DNA of 64,000 nucleotides. Origin: Myxococcales bacterium. GTDB lineage: Bacteria; Myxococcota_A; Polyangia; Polyangiales; Polyangiaceae. The translations under genes were made by a program, and so were the position numbers. Below are positions 17,920 to 26,300 of this stretch, one piece after another (positions within the stretch are counted from its first letter, which is position 1; each line of letters opens with the position of its first letter). The DNA lies in the NCBI GenBank assembly GCA_947473045.1, contig CANJCO010000019.1, forward strand, positions 16,241 to 80,240. Direction: 5' to 3'. The notes beneath the pieces were generated by a model. The model saw only the letters and a program-made list of their open reading frames with translations, searched no databases and was not told the DNA's origin.

Positions 17920-18942
17920 TCAGTTGGGCGGAAGAACGGTGACCGCGGCGCTCGTGGTCACGCCCGCGCCGTCCCAGCCGAGGGAGATGCTCGGGAAGCT
18001 CTGGAGCGACGTTCCCTTGCCCGCGCTGTCGATGCGGATGAGCTGCGCGGGTACCGTGGCCTTGTTCGTATCGACGTAGCTGCGCGAAAACGCATAGATG
18101 CTGTCGTTCCACGCGGCGACGCCGAACAGCCTGCCGAAGCCGGTGCCCGCGCCGAGGAACTGCTTTTTGAGCGTGGGCGCGGGCGTCTTCGACTGGTACG
18201 CGGCCGACATCGCCGGGACGTCGATTTCGGCCACGATGTCGCTCACCGAGACCGGGAGGCTCTTGCCGTAGAGCCGCACTGTGGCGAGGCCGCGCGCCTT
18301 ACCGTTTTGCGTGTAGAATACAATGTCTCCCGACAGCTCGTAGGTGCCGCCGTTGGGGCCTGCGCCGAAGCTGCCGAGCTGCGCCGTCGCGCCCGAGGTC
18401 TCGACGGCGTAGAGGTCGCCGAGGCTGTCGCCCGCCACGAGCGTCTCGCCTGCGCCGAGGACGCCGGCCGGCGCGAAGCCGAGCGCGTAGAACCGTTGCG
18501 AGGCGCTGACCTTGAAATCAGCCACTTTCGTGAGCACGACCTTGCCGGGGCTCGCGGGAATTTTGGCGGTGAAGATGGCGGCGGCGGTGTTGACCCAGAC
18601 GTCGCCGGCAGAGTTCACCGCCAGATCGGTGATGGGGTCGAGGGCGCCGCCGGCGTAGTCGAACGGGCCGATGTCGAGCACCTGTTGGGTGGTCACGTCC
18701 ATCGTGAACAGCTCCGTGTCGGTGTGGGCATAGATGACGGCGACCCCGCCTCCGCCGCTGTCGGAGCCACCGCCACCGCCACCGCCACCGTCTTTGAAGC
18801 CCGTCGCGCCGTCGCCGCCCGAAGTGGCCGCGTCGCTGCCGGCGTCGCTGCCGTTGTCGAAGCCTGAAACTGGAGAGGCGGCGCAGCCTGCGAGCACAAG
18901 CAAGGCCGAGGCAACCGAAAGTGAAGCGGTACGATGAATCAT
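17920..18942 (-). CDS. Lipoprotein with predicted beta-propeller, function unknown
   Basis: The protein has 340 residues from ATG 18942, with GGAG 7 nt upstream. A lipoprotein signal ends VLAGC. A Gly/Asp/Ser-rich spacer (~45 residues) follows, including a run of eight glycines. The remainder reads as beta-propeller-like strands (AVIYAHTDTELFTMDVTTQ, DPITDLAVNSAGDVWVNT, ...). It resembles, in layout rather than residue by residue, the lipoprotein at 38673-39638, which also has DPITDLAV/PFSMAVD-type blades. I cannot name a ligand or function. Confidence 0.7.
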   Translation of the reverse strand: MIHRTASLSVASALLVLAGCAASPVSGFDNGSDAGSDAATSGGDGATGFKDGGGGGGGGSDSGGGGVAVIYAHTDTELFTMDVTTQQVLDIGPFDYAGGALDPITDLAVNSAGDVWVNTAAAIFTAKIPASPGKVVLTKVADFKVSASQRFYALGFAPAGVLGAGETLVAGDSLGDLYAVETSGATAQLGSFGAGPNGGTYELSGDIVFYTQNGKARGLATVRLYGKSLPVSVSDIVAEIDVPAMSAAYQSKTPAPTLKKQFLGAGTGFGRLFGVAAWNDSIYAFSRSYVDTNKATVPAQLIRIDSAGKGTSLQSFPSISLGWDGAGVTTSAAVTVLPPN

Positions 18943-19035
18943 CAAGAGTCTCCAGGCGCCGCCCGAGCGCCACGGGGTTATGGCTCAGACGGCTGGCCGG
19001 CGCCAGTCACAATCCAGTGACGTTTGGCGGCGTGT

Positions 19036-20592
19036 TCACAGCCCGGATGAAGGCTTTCGCGCAGTCGATTTCGCGGCGTCGACGCTCGCAGCAGGCGCGG
19101 CTGCGGGAGCTTCGGCGCGTGGCGAGGCGCCGGGGATGGCCGTCGCGGTCACCTCGGCGGCGTGACCGGGAACGGCAGGCCCGCGCGCGCGTCGGGAAAG
19201 CAGCACGGCCGACGTCGCCGCGAGGGCCAGGACGAGCACCGCGACAGCGAATTTCAGACCGGTCGACGCGCGGCCGGAACGCGAAATCGTGGTCGCTTCG
19301 CGCGGCGAGAGCAGGCTCGGCGCAGGGGCCGGCTCGGCGGGTCGCGAGAGCGGGAAGGGCTGCGTCCCGGCGGCGGCGGGCTCGGCCTTCGCGGCAGGCG
19401 ATCGCTCGGCCATCGTGGCGGCGCCGCGATCGACGGCGCGCGCTGCGCCCGGAGTGTGACCTTCATCCCCGCGCGACATCATCATCGTGCCCGTCGCTGT
19501 GCGCTGCGCGACCGTGGGACCGCCTCCCGCCAGCATCGGCGTTGGGGGCCCGGCCGTGACCGCGGTCCCGCCCGGCGAGGCCGTCGTGGGCGCGAGGGCG
19601 AAGGCCGGCCCTGCCTGCGTCTCGACGCTGCGCAGGCTCCGCTCAGGCTGCCGCGCGCTGCGAGGCGCGATGCTGATCACCTCGTCGACGGTGGCGCTCG
19701 CCTGGACGTTCGCGATGGTGGCCGCGAGCCGCTGCTTCATCGCGCGCAGCGTCTGGGCGAAGCTGTACGCGTCTTTGGGTCGCTCGTCGGCCTTCTTGGA
19801 CAGCGCCGCAGAAACGAGCGCATCGAGGTCGCCGGGCACCGTGGCCCAGCGCGTGAGCGGTGGCGCTTTTACGTCGATGTGCGCCTTGCCGATCTCGACT
19901 TCACCGGTGAAGTCATCGAACGGTCCGCGACCGGCGATCATCTCGTAGAGCACGAGCGCGGCGGCATAGAGATCGCTGCGCGGGGTGACGTCGCGTCCAA
20001 GGATCTGCTCGGGGGGCGCGTAGCGGAAGGTGCCGATGAACCGGGCGCCGGTGACGATCGTGCTCCCCTGCGCGAGCTTGATGATGCCGAAATCGAGCAG
20101 CTTCGCGAGCGATCGCCCGTCGCGTCCGCGCGTGATGAAGATGTTGTCGGGCTTCACGTCGCGATGAACGATGCCGAACTCGTGAGCGTGATCGAGCGCG
20201 TCGAGCAGGTCGATCTCGATGTCGAGCGCTTGCTCGAGGGTGAGCTTGCCCTTTCGATCGAGCACAGTGCGGAGCGACTGCCCCTGCAGCCTCTCCATTA
20301 CATAGTAGGGCAGGCGCTTGTGGTCCTGGGTGGTCCCCGAAGTGAACACTTCGACGATGTTGGGATGCTGCAGCTTTGCCAGCGCGCGCGCCTCGCGTGA
20401 CAGGCGCGCGGCGAGGTCTTCGCGCCCCGCGAGATCGCCATGGAGCGTCTTGAGCACGTAGCGTCGCCCGACCGAAGTGTCTTCGACGTCGTAGACCGTG
20501 CCCATGCCGCCGGCCCCGATCACGCAATGCACTTTGTAAACCGTTCCGGGCACGCGATCGCCGGGCTGGTAGTCGGGGGTCCGCACCGTCAT
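19036..20592 (-). CDS. Eukaryotic-type Ser/Thr protein kinase with C-terminal membrane anchor
   Basis: The 518-residue protein carries a complete kinase domain at residues ~15-285: Gly loop GAGGMGTVYDVED, VAIK-equivalent VLKTLH, catalytic loop HRDVKPDNIF, DFG in LLDFGIIKL, and APPEQ. It should be active. Residues ~290-430 are a Pro/Ala/Thr-rich linker. A membrane segment (LKFAVAVLVLALAATSAVLL, ~residues 440-460) is followed by a short Ala/Pro-rich exterior tail without a recognised sensor domain. ATG 20592 has GGAGAG upstream; the long in-frame extension to 21591 is antisense to the next gene and rejected. It is divergent from the TPR-methyltransferase. Confidence 0.92.
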   Translation of the reverse strand: MTVRTPDYQPGDRVPGTVYKVHCVIGAGGMGTVYDVEDTSVGRRYVLKTLHGDLAGREDLAARLSREARALAKLQHPNIVEVFTSGTTQDHKRLPYYVMERLQGQSLRTVLDRKGKLTLEQALDIEIDLLDALDHAHEFGIVHRDVKPDNIFITRGRDGRSLAKLLDFGIIKLAQGSTIVTGARFIGTFRYAPPEQILGRDVTPRSDLYAAALVLYEMIAGRGPFDDFTGEVEIGKAHIDVKAPPLTRWATVPGDLDALVSAALSKKADERPKDAYSFAQTLRAMKQRLAATIANVQASATVDEVISIAPRSARQPERSLRSVETQAGPAFALAPTTASPGGTAVTAGPPTPMLAGGGPTVAQRTATGTMMMSRGDEGHTPGAARAVDRGAATMAERSPAAKAEPAAAGTQPFPLSRPAEPAPAPSLLSPREATTISRSGRASTGLKFAVAVLVLALAATSAVLLSRRARGPAVPGHAAEVTATAIPGASPRAEAPAAAPAASVDAAKSTARKPSSGL

Positions 20593-20715
20593 TGGCTCTC
20601 CGAAGGTTACCACCGTTCGAGGCAGCGGCCCAAGCCGCGCAGGCCAGCGTTTCGGGCCGAGCGCGCGCGCGGCGGGGCGTCTGCCGGTCCGCTTTTGCGC
20701 TAAGCATCCTGCACT

Positions 20716-21990
20716 TTGAATCCATCGCCCCCACGCAGGAGCAAGGCCGGTGGCGCCAAAAAGCGCCCGACGCGCTACGCAGGCAACGCGGCCAGCGCAG
20801 CGCTCGCGACTGCGCTGCGTCTCCACAAGCGCGGCGATCACGAGTCCGCCCGCGCGGCCTACGACGCTGCGATCGCGGGCGCGCCGCGCGATGTCGATGC
20901 GTGGATGAACAAGGGCGCCCTCGCGGTGCTCGCAGGTCGCGCGGCAGAGGCCATCGCCGCGTTCGCCTCCGCCACCGCGTTCGCGCCCGATAACGCGCGC
21001 GCGGCCCGTGACGCGGGCATCGGCCTCGCCGCCATCGGTGAGCTCGGCGGCGGTCGCGGAGCCCTCGAACGTGCGATCGTGCTTGATTCCAGCCTGATCG
21101 GCGCTCGGCTCGCCCTCTGCCGCGTGGTCGCCGAGCTCGGGGATGAAGCCGCTGCGATCCATCACGCCCGCTGCGCCGTGCGCGATGCGCCCCGCGACGC
21201 CTCCGCACACGTCGAGCTGCACAGGGCCCTGTTCGATGATCGCGATCTGGGCCCGTGCCTCGAAGCTGCCGCGCGCGCAGTCGCGCTCGACCCTGGCCAC
21301 GCGCTGGCGAGGCTGTGCCTTTCGGGAGCGCTGGCGCTGTCGGGCGACCTGCACGCAGCGGCCGCGGCGCTCGGCGACGACGGCCTCGTCGCGACCGGTC
21401 TCCGCGATGCGATCGCCTACGCGACCGCGGCGCGGCCCGTGGCGTCGCGGTGCTTTTCGTCGACGCGCCAAACCTTGTATTTTGCAATGAATCACGCGCC
21501 GCCTTCCGGCCTCGTGCTCGAGCTCGGCGTGCGACACGGCGTCACGCTTCGCGTGCTCGCCGGCGCCTCGGGCGACCCGTCGACTGTGCACGGCTTCGAC
21601 TCGTTCGCGGGCCTCCCCGAGCCGTGGCAGGGGCGGCCTGCCGGAGCGTTTTCAACCGGCGGCGAGCTCCCCGAGATGCCCGATGGCGTCGCGCTCCACG
21701 CCGGGTGGTTCGACGTCACGCTCCCGCGCTTCCTCGCCCGCACCTCCCAGCCGCTGCGTCTGGTGCACATCGACAGCGATCTGTACTCGAGCGCGCGGAC
21801 GGCGCTGCGGGCGCTGGGGCCGAGGGTGCGGCCCGGCTGCGTGCTCGTCTTCGATGAGTACCTCGGCAACGCGAGCTGGCGCAGCGACGAGCACCGCGCG
21901 TTCCGCGAAGCCGCTGCCGACTTCGGCTGGCGCTTCGAAGAGCTGTCGCTCAGCTGGCTGACCGGGCAGGGAGTCGTTCGGATTCTTTAG
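20716..21990 (+). CDS. TPR-repeat protein fused to TylF/macrocin-type methyltransferase
   Basis: The 424-residue frame opens at TTG 20716, the first start after an in-frame stop at 20701. Residues ~30-235 contain tetratricopeptide-like repeats (ALRLHKRGDHESARAAYDAA, GALAVLAGRAAEAIAAFASA, ...). Residues ~255-424 resemble TylF/MycF macrocin O-methyltransferases: a motif-I-like LVLELGVRHGVTL, GFDSFAGLPEPW, then LVHIDSDLYSSARTAL and CVLVFDEYLG. The family methylates sugars on natural products and glycans, so glycan modification is plausible. The TAG stop is the first three bases of the 147-bp hairpin element, so the native C-terminus may have been altered by its insertion. Confidence 0.75.
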   Translation: MNPSPPRRSKAGGAKKRPTRYAGNAASAALATALRLHKRGDHESARAAYDAAIAGAPRDVDAWMNKGALAVLAGRAAEAIAAFASATAFAPDNARAARDAGIGLAAIGELGGGRGALERAIVLDSSLIGARLALCRVVAELGDEAAAIHHARCAVRDAPRDASAHVELHRALFDDRDLGPCLEAAARAVALDPGHALARLCLSGALALSGDLHAAAAALGDDGLVATGLRDAIAYATAARPVASRCFSSTRQTLYFAMNHAPPSGLVLELGVRHGVTLRVLAGASGDPSTVHGFDSFAGLPEPWQGRPAGAFSTGGELPEMPDGVALHAGWFDVTLPRFLARTSQPLRLVHIDSDLYSSARTALRALGPRVRPGCVLVFDEYLGNASWRSDEHRAFREAAADFGWRFEELSLSWLTGQGVVRIL

Positions 21991-22134
21991 CAGGGTGTTG
22001 AAAAACACCCTGCTAGGAATTGGCGAAGTCAATTGCGTGGGGTGGGGACCCCGAAAAACCGCGTTTTTCGGGGCGGGGAGGTGCATACCTCCCCGAGATG
22101 AAAGGATAGCAGGCCGTTCTTCAACGGCCTGCTA
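21988..22134. mobile_element. 147-bp hairpin-ended element (MITE-like)
   Basis: Both ends are 28-bp hairpins with 12-bp stems, in inverted orientation to each other. The left end is TAGCAGGGTGTT, loop GAAA, and its complement (21988-22015). The right end is TAGCAGGCCGTT, loop CTTC, and its complement (22107-22134). The two stems differ at two positions, and both differences are compensated on the opposite arm. The interior contains two further strong hairpins: CCCCGAAAAA/TTTTTCGGGG near 22050-22074 and GGGGAGGT/ACCTCCCC near 22076-22095. No reading frame is encoded. The terminal sequence resembles IS-type inverted repeats containing GTTGAAAAAC, suggesting a non-autonomous derivative. The 5' end supplies the stop codon of the preceding gene. 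Confidence 0.75.
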
Positions 22135-22203
22135 GTTAGCAAAACACACTGCACGCTTTCGCGTGCCGCCGCGGCGCGCCCACCGCCGCGAAAACGCCGG
22201 GTG

Positions 22204-23175
22204 TCAGCGGGTCGGGACGCCGTACTGTTTGGCGTAATCGAGCCACACTGCGTGCTGGGCCTCGAGCTCGCCCGGGAGCATCGCTCGCGCGGCCTCGTCG
22301 CTGGGCGAAGCCTTGTGGCCGCCGGCGGCGGAGACAGGCAGTCCGAGCGCCGCGCGCGCGAGCTGTCCGACGCAGGTCGTAATGGTGGTCGCGATTTGCT
22401 TGCTGGTGCGCGCGGTGAAGACCTCTTTCGCGCCGATGACGCCGAAGACCTTGGCGAGGTCCGAGGGCGGCAGAAAGCAGATGCTCGCCTCGGGCTGCGT
22501 GTAGCAGGCGGGATGCGTGGCGAAGGCCGTGTCGAGCAGCGCGCTGCACGTCGCGGCTGGCGCCGGCGCCCGGTTCGCGTGCGCAAAACCCTGCGTTGCA
22601 GCCTCGACTTCGGGCACCAGCGCGCGTTGCAGGCAGAGCATCACCGAGTCGACCCACGCGACGCCCTTTTCGGAGAAGTCGGTGCGACGAAATGCGTTGC
22701 AGTAGCGCTCGCCAAAGCCCAGCGCGTAGCCGTTTTCGCCGCAGGCGATCGCCGCGTCGACGCACTGCGCGTAATGCGCGCAGTTGCGCGTGATCGGCTC
22801 TGCGCACGCCGCGAGCCTGGGGTACGCCTCGGCCGTCGCCTTGCAAGACTGCGCCTTGCCCTCGCGCACGAAGCACGCGGCTGAATGGTGCTTGCAAGCG
22901 TGGCCCGGAGGCAGCTTCGCGACGCACGCCGCGACCGCTTTCTCGGCCGCCTTGTCGCCGCAGTGCTCGCGATTGATCTCGGCGCGGCAGGTCGTGCGCA
23001 CCACGTCGTCTGCGGGCACGAGCTCCACAACGGTGGCCCCGAGGGGCTGCTCGTCGAAGCCGACTCCCTCGGCGCCTTCAAGGTCGGGGGCCGCGCTGCA
23101 CGCGCCCAAAATAAGGGCATTTCCTGCCAGAAACGCCGCCATGGATGCGAATCGGTACGGAGCGCGCGAACTCAT
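22204..23175 (-). CDS. Cysteine-rich lipoprotein with stanniocalcin-like spacing
   Basis: The 323-residue protein starts at ATG 23175 and has a lipoprotein signal ending LILGAC. About eighteen cysteines are spread through the mature protein. The central part, from YCNAF through FSEKGVAWVDSVMLCLQ, then CSALLDTAFATHPACY and IC, followed by DLAKVFGVIGAKEVF, repeats the order and spacing of conserved cysteines and helices in eukaryotic stanniocalcins (ICKSF, GKAFVKESLKC, C-13 residues-CY, then another C). I see this as possible homology, not proof. It should be exported and disulfide-bonded; no function is assigned. The 147-bp hairpin element lies just past its stop. Confidence 0.7.
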   Translation of the reverse strand: MSSRAPYRFASMAAFLAGNALILGACSAAPDLEGAEGVGFDEQPLGATVVELVPADDVVRTTCRAEINREHCGDKAAEKAVAACVAKLPPGHACKHHSAACFVREGKAQSCKATAEAYPRLAACAEPITRNCAHYAQCVDAAIACGENGYALGFGERYCNAFRRTDFSEKGVAWVDSVMLCLQRALVPEVEAATQGFAHANRAPAPAATCSALLDTAFATHPACYTQPEASICFLPPSDLAKVFGVIGAKEVFTARTSKQIATTITTCVGQLARAALGLPVSAAGGHKASPSDEAARAMLPGELEAQHAVWLDYAKQYGVPTR

Positions 23176-23284
23176 GTGCGGCCTTGTACGCAAGGGTGCG
23201 AGCGGATGCAAGCGCGCGCAGCTCCCGAGCGACCGCACACGCCAGCGGCCACGCGCCCTGTGTCGGTCTGCGTCGGTATTTGAT

Positions 23285-23295
23285 TGTATAATGCA
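23285..23295 (+). promoter_or_regulatory. Possible -10 element within TGTATAATGCA palindrome
   Basis: A perfect TATAAT (23287-23292) lies in a GC-rich intergenic region, 44 bp before the start of the DUF115/MptE-like gene. No good -35 hexamer is visible at the normal distance. The same bases form a near-palindrome of the TGTANNNTRCA class seen repeatedly elsewhere in the window, so the match could reflect that motif instead. Confidence 0.35.
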
Positions 23296-23335
23296 TTCGT
23301 TCCGGCGCGGGCGCGGCAGCGTGTAAGATGGGGCG

Positions 23336-24643
23336 ATGACCGCAGCCGAATCGATGGCGCTGGTGCAGACGCGCTTTCCCGAGGTCGCGCGGGCGCTGGC
23401 CGGGGCGGCGCCGCCCGCTCGCGTGGAGCTCGTCGCGGGCGCGCTCGTTCCCACGCTTCGGATCGACGGCGTGCAGCTCGCGGGCGCGTTCGAGCCGCGC
23501 GCCGAGGCCGAGCTTCAGGCCGCGCGGGTGCCTGCGGGGAGCGGCTCGGCCACGGTCTACGATCCGGCGCAGGGCGCGGTGGTTCGGGCGCTGCTGGCGC
23601 GCGCAGAGCTGCAGCAGCTCACGGTCGTCGTCCTCGCGCCGGCTGCGCTGCGCGAGGTGCTGCAGCGCCCCGGGGACCACGACTGGCTGGCCGACGCTCG
23701 CGTGACCGTGCGCCTGCCGCTGGCCGGTGATCGCCCGCAAGGAGCGTGGACGGTCTCTCCCGCCGCCCTCCGTCTCGCCGATGCCCGCGCCGAGCCGCTG
23801 CGCGATCAGATCGTGCTCGCGCTGTCTGCGCGGTATCAGGCCGAGCGCTTTGCCGAGCAGGATGCCGAGCTCGCGGCGAGGATGGCCGGCAACCTCGCGC
23901 GCGCGCGGCTCGATGGCGATGTGGCCTCGCTCTTCGGTCGCTACGCAGGCGCGCACGCGGTGGTGGCGGGAGCGGGCCCTTCGCTTTCGGACGAGGTCGC
24001 GTGGCTGCGCGCGCAGCGATCGCACGTCGTGGTCATCGCCGTGAACTCCGCGCTGCGTCCGCTGCTCGCCGCAGGGGTCTCTCCCGATGTGGTCGTGGCG
24101 CTCGATTCGGCGGCGACGCTGCAAGAGCACCTGGCCTGCCCGGAGGCGCCCGAGCTCGCCGAGCGTTACCGCGGGCTGACTTCGGTGCCGCTCGTCTACG
24201 CGTGTGCGGTGCATCCAGACGCCATCGGCGCGTGGGCCGGGCCTCGCCTCGTTATGCACCTGGCGCATCCCCGCTACGACGCGATCGCCGCGCAGGCGCC
24301 GAAGGGGCGCGTGTGGTCGGCGGGCACGGTTTTGCACGCCGCGGTCGATCTCGCCGCGCAGTCCGGCGCAGCCGCGATCACGCTGATCGGAGCTGATTTT
24401 GGCTACCCTGCCCACCGCTCCCACGCCGACGGCGCGGTCGGAGCGCAGGCGGTCGATACGCCCAGCGCGCGCATGCAAACGCGCGACGGGTACGGACAGC
24501 CGCTCGCGACCGACATCAACCTTCTTGGCTACTTGCGCGATCTCGACGACTGGGCGCAGCGGCACCCGGGGGTTCGCGTGTACAAGCGCGGTCGCGCCGG
24601 CGCGGCGATGGTGCACGTGCCGTTCACGGAGGAGCAACCGTGA
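23336..24643 (+). CDS. DUF115/MptE-like (Maf-type) protein
   Basis: The 435-residue protein has a conserved core at residues ~205-400. This includes the nucleotide-sugar or pterin-diphosphate-type loop HAVVAGAGPSLSDEV, VVIAVNSALRPLLAAGVSPDVVVALDS and the ITLIGADFGYP stretch. The family includes archaeal 6-hydroxymethylpterin diphosphokinase MptE and bacterial motility-associated factors (Maf) that glycosylate flagellin. The bacterial relatives make a glycosyl-transfer role more likely than pterin synthesis, but no flagellin is nearby. The first 200 residues are unassigned. Its stop overlaps the following small gene (GTGA), indicating coupling. Confidence 0.75.
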   Translation: MTAAESMALVQTRFPEVARALAGAAPPARVELVAGALVPTLRIDGVQLAGAFEPRAEAELQAARVPAGSGSATVYDPAQGAVVRALLARAELQQLTVVVLAPAALREVLQRPGDHDWLADARVTVRLPLAGDRPQGAWTVSPAALRLADARAEPLRDQIVLALSARYQAERFAEQDAELAARMAGNLARARLDGDVASLFGRYAGAHAVVAGAGPSLSDEVAWLRAQRSHVVVIAVNSALRPLLAAGVSPDVVVALDSAATLQEHLACPEAPELAERYRGLTSVPLVYACAVHPDAIGAWAGPRLVMHLAHPRYDAIAAQAPKGRVWSAGTVLHAAVDLAAQSGAAAITLIGADFGYPAHRSHADGAVGAQAVDTPSARMQTRDGYGQPLATDINLLGYLRDLDDWAQRHPGVRVYKRGRAGAAMVHVPFTEEQP

Positions 24644-24891
24644 GCGTGTCGTCCCTGGCTGTTGCATGCCGCGCGGCTGCGATCTGGTATCGCGTCGGCG
24701 AGGAGGCCGCGGGCAGCGCGGAGCTCAAACGCCTGACCGAGCAGTTCATCGCGCTGGCCGGCGCGGGCGACGCGCGCGTACTCGGGCTGCTGCCTGCGCT
24801 TCAGGAGCTGGTCGCGGCGCAGGGCCGGGGAGATTTTCTGCGTGTGGCCGACCTGCTCGAGTTCGCGCTCGCCCCTGCGCTGCGATCTTGA
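24640..24891 (+). CDS. Small helical protein coupled to DUF115/MptE-like gene
   Basis: The 83-residue protein starts at GTG 24640 within the GTGA overlap of the upstream gene's stop, so the two are translated together. It is entirely helical and Ala/Leu-rich (SLAVACRAAAIWYRVG..., LKRLTEQFIALAGAGDARVLGLLPALQELVAAQGRGDFLRVADLLEFALAPAL). No family is recognised. The overlap argues for a partner or accessory subunit of the MptE-like protein. Confidence 0.65.
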   Translation: MSVSSLAVACRAAAIWYRVGEEAAGSAELKRLTEQFIALAGAGDARVLGLLPALQELVAAQGRGDFLRVADLLEFALAPALRS

Positions 24892-25122
24892 AACAACGCT
24901 GAAATCGTCGCCCTCGGCCACCGCAGGCGCACGCGAGCGGCCCGCACCCGCGGCGCTGTCGGTGTTGCCCGCCCTGCCCGCGGACCTGGACGTGGTCGAT
25001 TTTGACGCCTGCGGCGGAGGGTGGCTGCAGCGGTCAGCGCGTCGTAATTCGACGAAGTGCTCGCGCAGTGAGCGGCGCCGCGTGCACGAGCGCTCTCGCC
25101 GCGAAGCGGCCGCGCCGGCGAA

Positions 25123-26070
25123 TCAGAGCGTCGCCGTTGGCGTGCCGCCAGGGTTGTCGTTGCCTTCTCCGATGCCCCTGATCGAGGGCACCCGTTCGGT
25201 GCCGGCGAACAACTTGTCATTATACAGCATGTCGTTGATCGTCACCTGGCCACCAGGCTCGCGCTCGTGGATGAAAAAGGTCGATCGACCGGTGGCGCGA
25301 AGCGCGTCGCAGGGCACACCCGTGGCGGAAAATGCGCTCGCGATCACGACCGTCGTCCCCTTGCCGCGCGTCGACGACACCGTGATTGCGGGGTACCTCG
25401 CATCGGAGAGCGCCGCGTTCCCCAGCGCCCTGCAGAAGCTCGCGTCGGTGGGGTGGTTGTACAGGTTGTAGAGCGAGAGCTTGCTGTACAGCGGAATCTT
25501 CAGGAGCTCCCGGTAGACGCAGCCGACGAACGTCTTGGGGGTCGGGTCAGCGTCGACCATCGCGCGCGTCATCGCGTCATGCGCCGGTGGCCGCGAGATG
25601 TTGAGCGACGTAAGCCCCCAGTTGGTGCTGTAGAGAAACTGGTAGTGGATGGCGCTGACTTCGGCGCGAACCAAGGCGGGGTTTTCGTTCTTCAGGTACG
25701 TGTAATACTCGGTCGCGCCGGTCTTTTTCCCGTCTACGATGTAGTGCATCAGCTCGGAAAAGATGGTGTCGAGGCCGCCGGCCTCCTCGAGCGCCATGTA
25801 CACGCCGACCTTGCCCTCGCGCCCCTGCACCGCCACTCCGGGAGAGCCCGTCCAGCGGTTGGCGGTGTCGGCGTCGGGGCCGGCGTACGTGCTGCGGACC
25901 GCCTTCTCGTCGACGGCTGTGTCGCGGTGGCCGGACGCGTAGTGGAACATGGGCGTGTTCATCGGGAACTTCTTGTCGTACTCGCCCCGCTGACAGGCAG
26001 GGGACGCCAGAACCTTGAGAGCAGCCTCGTAGGTGGCGTTGTAAAGCTCCTGGTCGCCAAGCGTCGGCAT
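25123..26070 (-). CDS. Hypothetical protein, no recognised domain
   Basis: The protein has 315 residues from ATG 26070, chosen because GAGGAAC precedes it at good spacing; an ATG 23 codons upstream lacks such a site. There is no signal peptide or membrane segment. The sequence is of mixed composition with conserved-looking aromatic stretches (GATEYYTYLKNENPAL, AIHYQFLYSTNWGLTSLNI, FVGCVYRELLKIPLYSKLSLYNLYNHP) and a beta-rich C-terminal third (TTVVIASAFSATGVPCDALRATG). Codon bias is normal for the region. I cannot assign a function. Confidence 0.75.
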   Translation of the reverse strand: MPTLGDQELYNATYEAALKVLASPACQRGEYDKKFPMNTPMFHYASGHRDTAVDEKAVRSTYAGPDADTANRWTGSPGVAVQGREGKVGVYMALEEAGGLDTIFSELMHYIVDGKKTGATEYYTYLKNENPALVRAEVSAIHYQFLYSTNWGLTSLNISRPPAHDAMTRAMVDADPTPKTFVGCVYRELLKIPLYSKLSLYNLYNHPTDASFCRALGNAALSDARYPAITVSSTRGKGTTVVIASAFSATGVPCDALRATGRSTFFIHEREPGGQVTINDMLYNDKLFAGTERVPSIRGIGEGNDNPGGTPTATL

Positions 26071-26300
26071 GCGTAGTTCCTCGGCGCCGAGCGGCTGGCA
26101 GCCTGGCGCTTGTTGAGAAGGTGAAGTTCCAATGGCCATTGGGGCACGGGCGCCCGCGAACGGCCCACTTTCCCGCTTCGTCGCTCCTCGGCGCCTCCGG
26201 CACCCGCCCTGATTTTTCGCGTCGCGACCACGCGCGAAAAAAACGCCTAAAATCAGCTGAATTCGCCACCCGGCGCGCGTTGTACTAGAAGCCGTCTGGC

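Noticed and set aside
20593..21591. N-terminal extension of the Ser/Thr kinase (about 333 residues)
   Set aside because: It is antisense to the TPR-methyltransferase, Arg-rich and without a domain. The kinase has its own ATG with a ribosome-binding site at 20592.
24640..24891. Toxin-antitoxin pair with the MptE-like gene
   Set aside because: The small protein is translationally coupled, but the upstream protein is 435 residues and has no toxin features.
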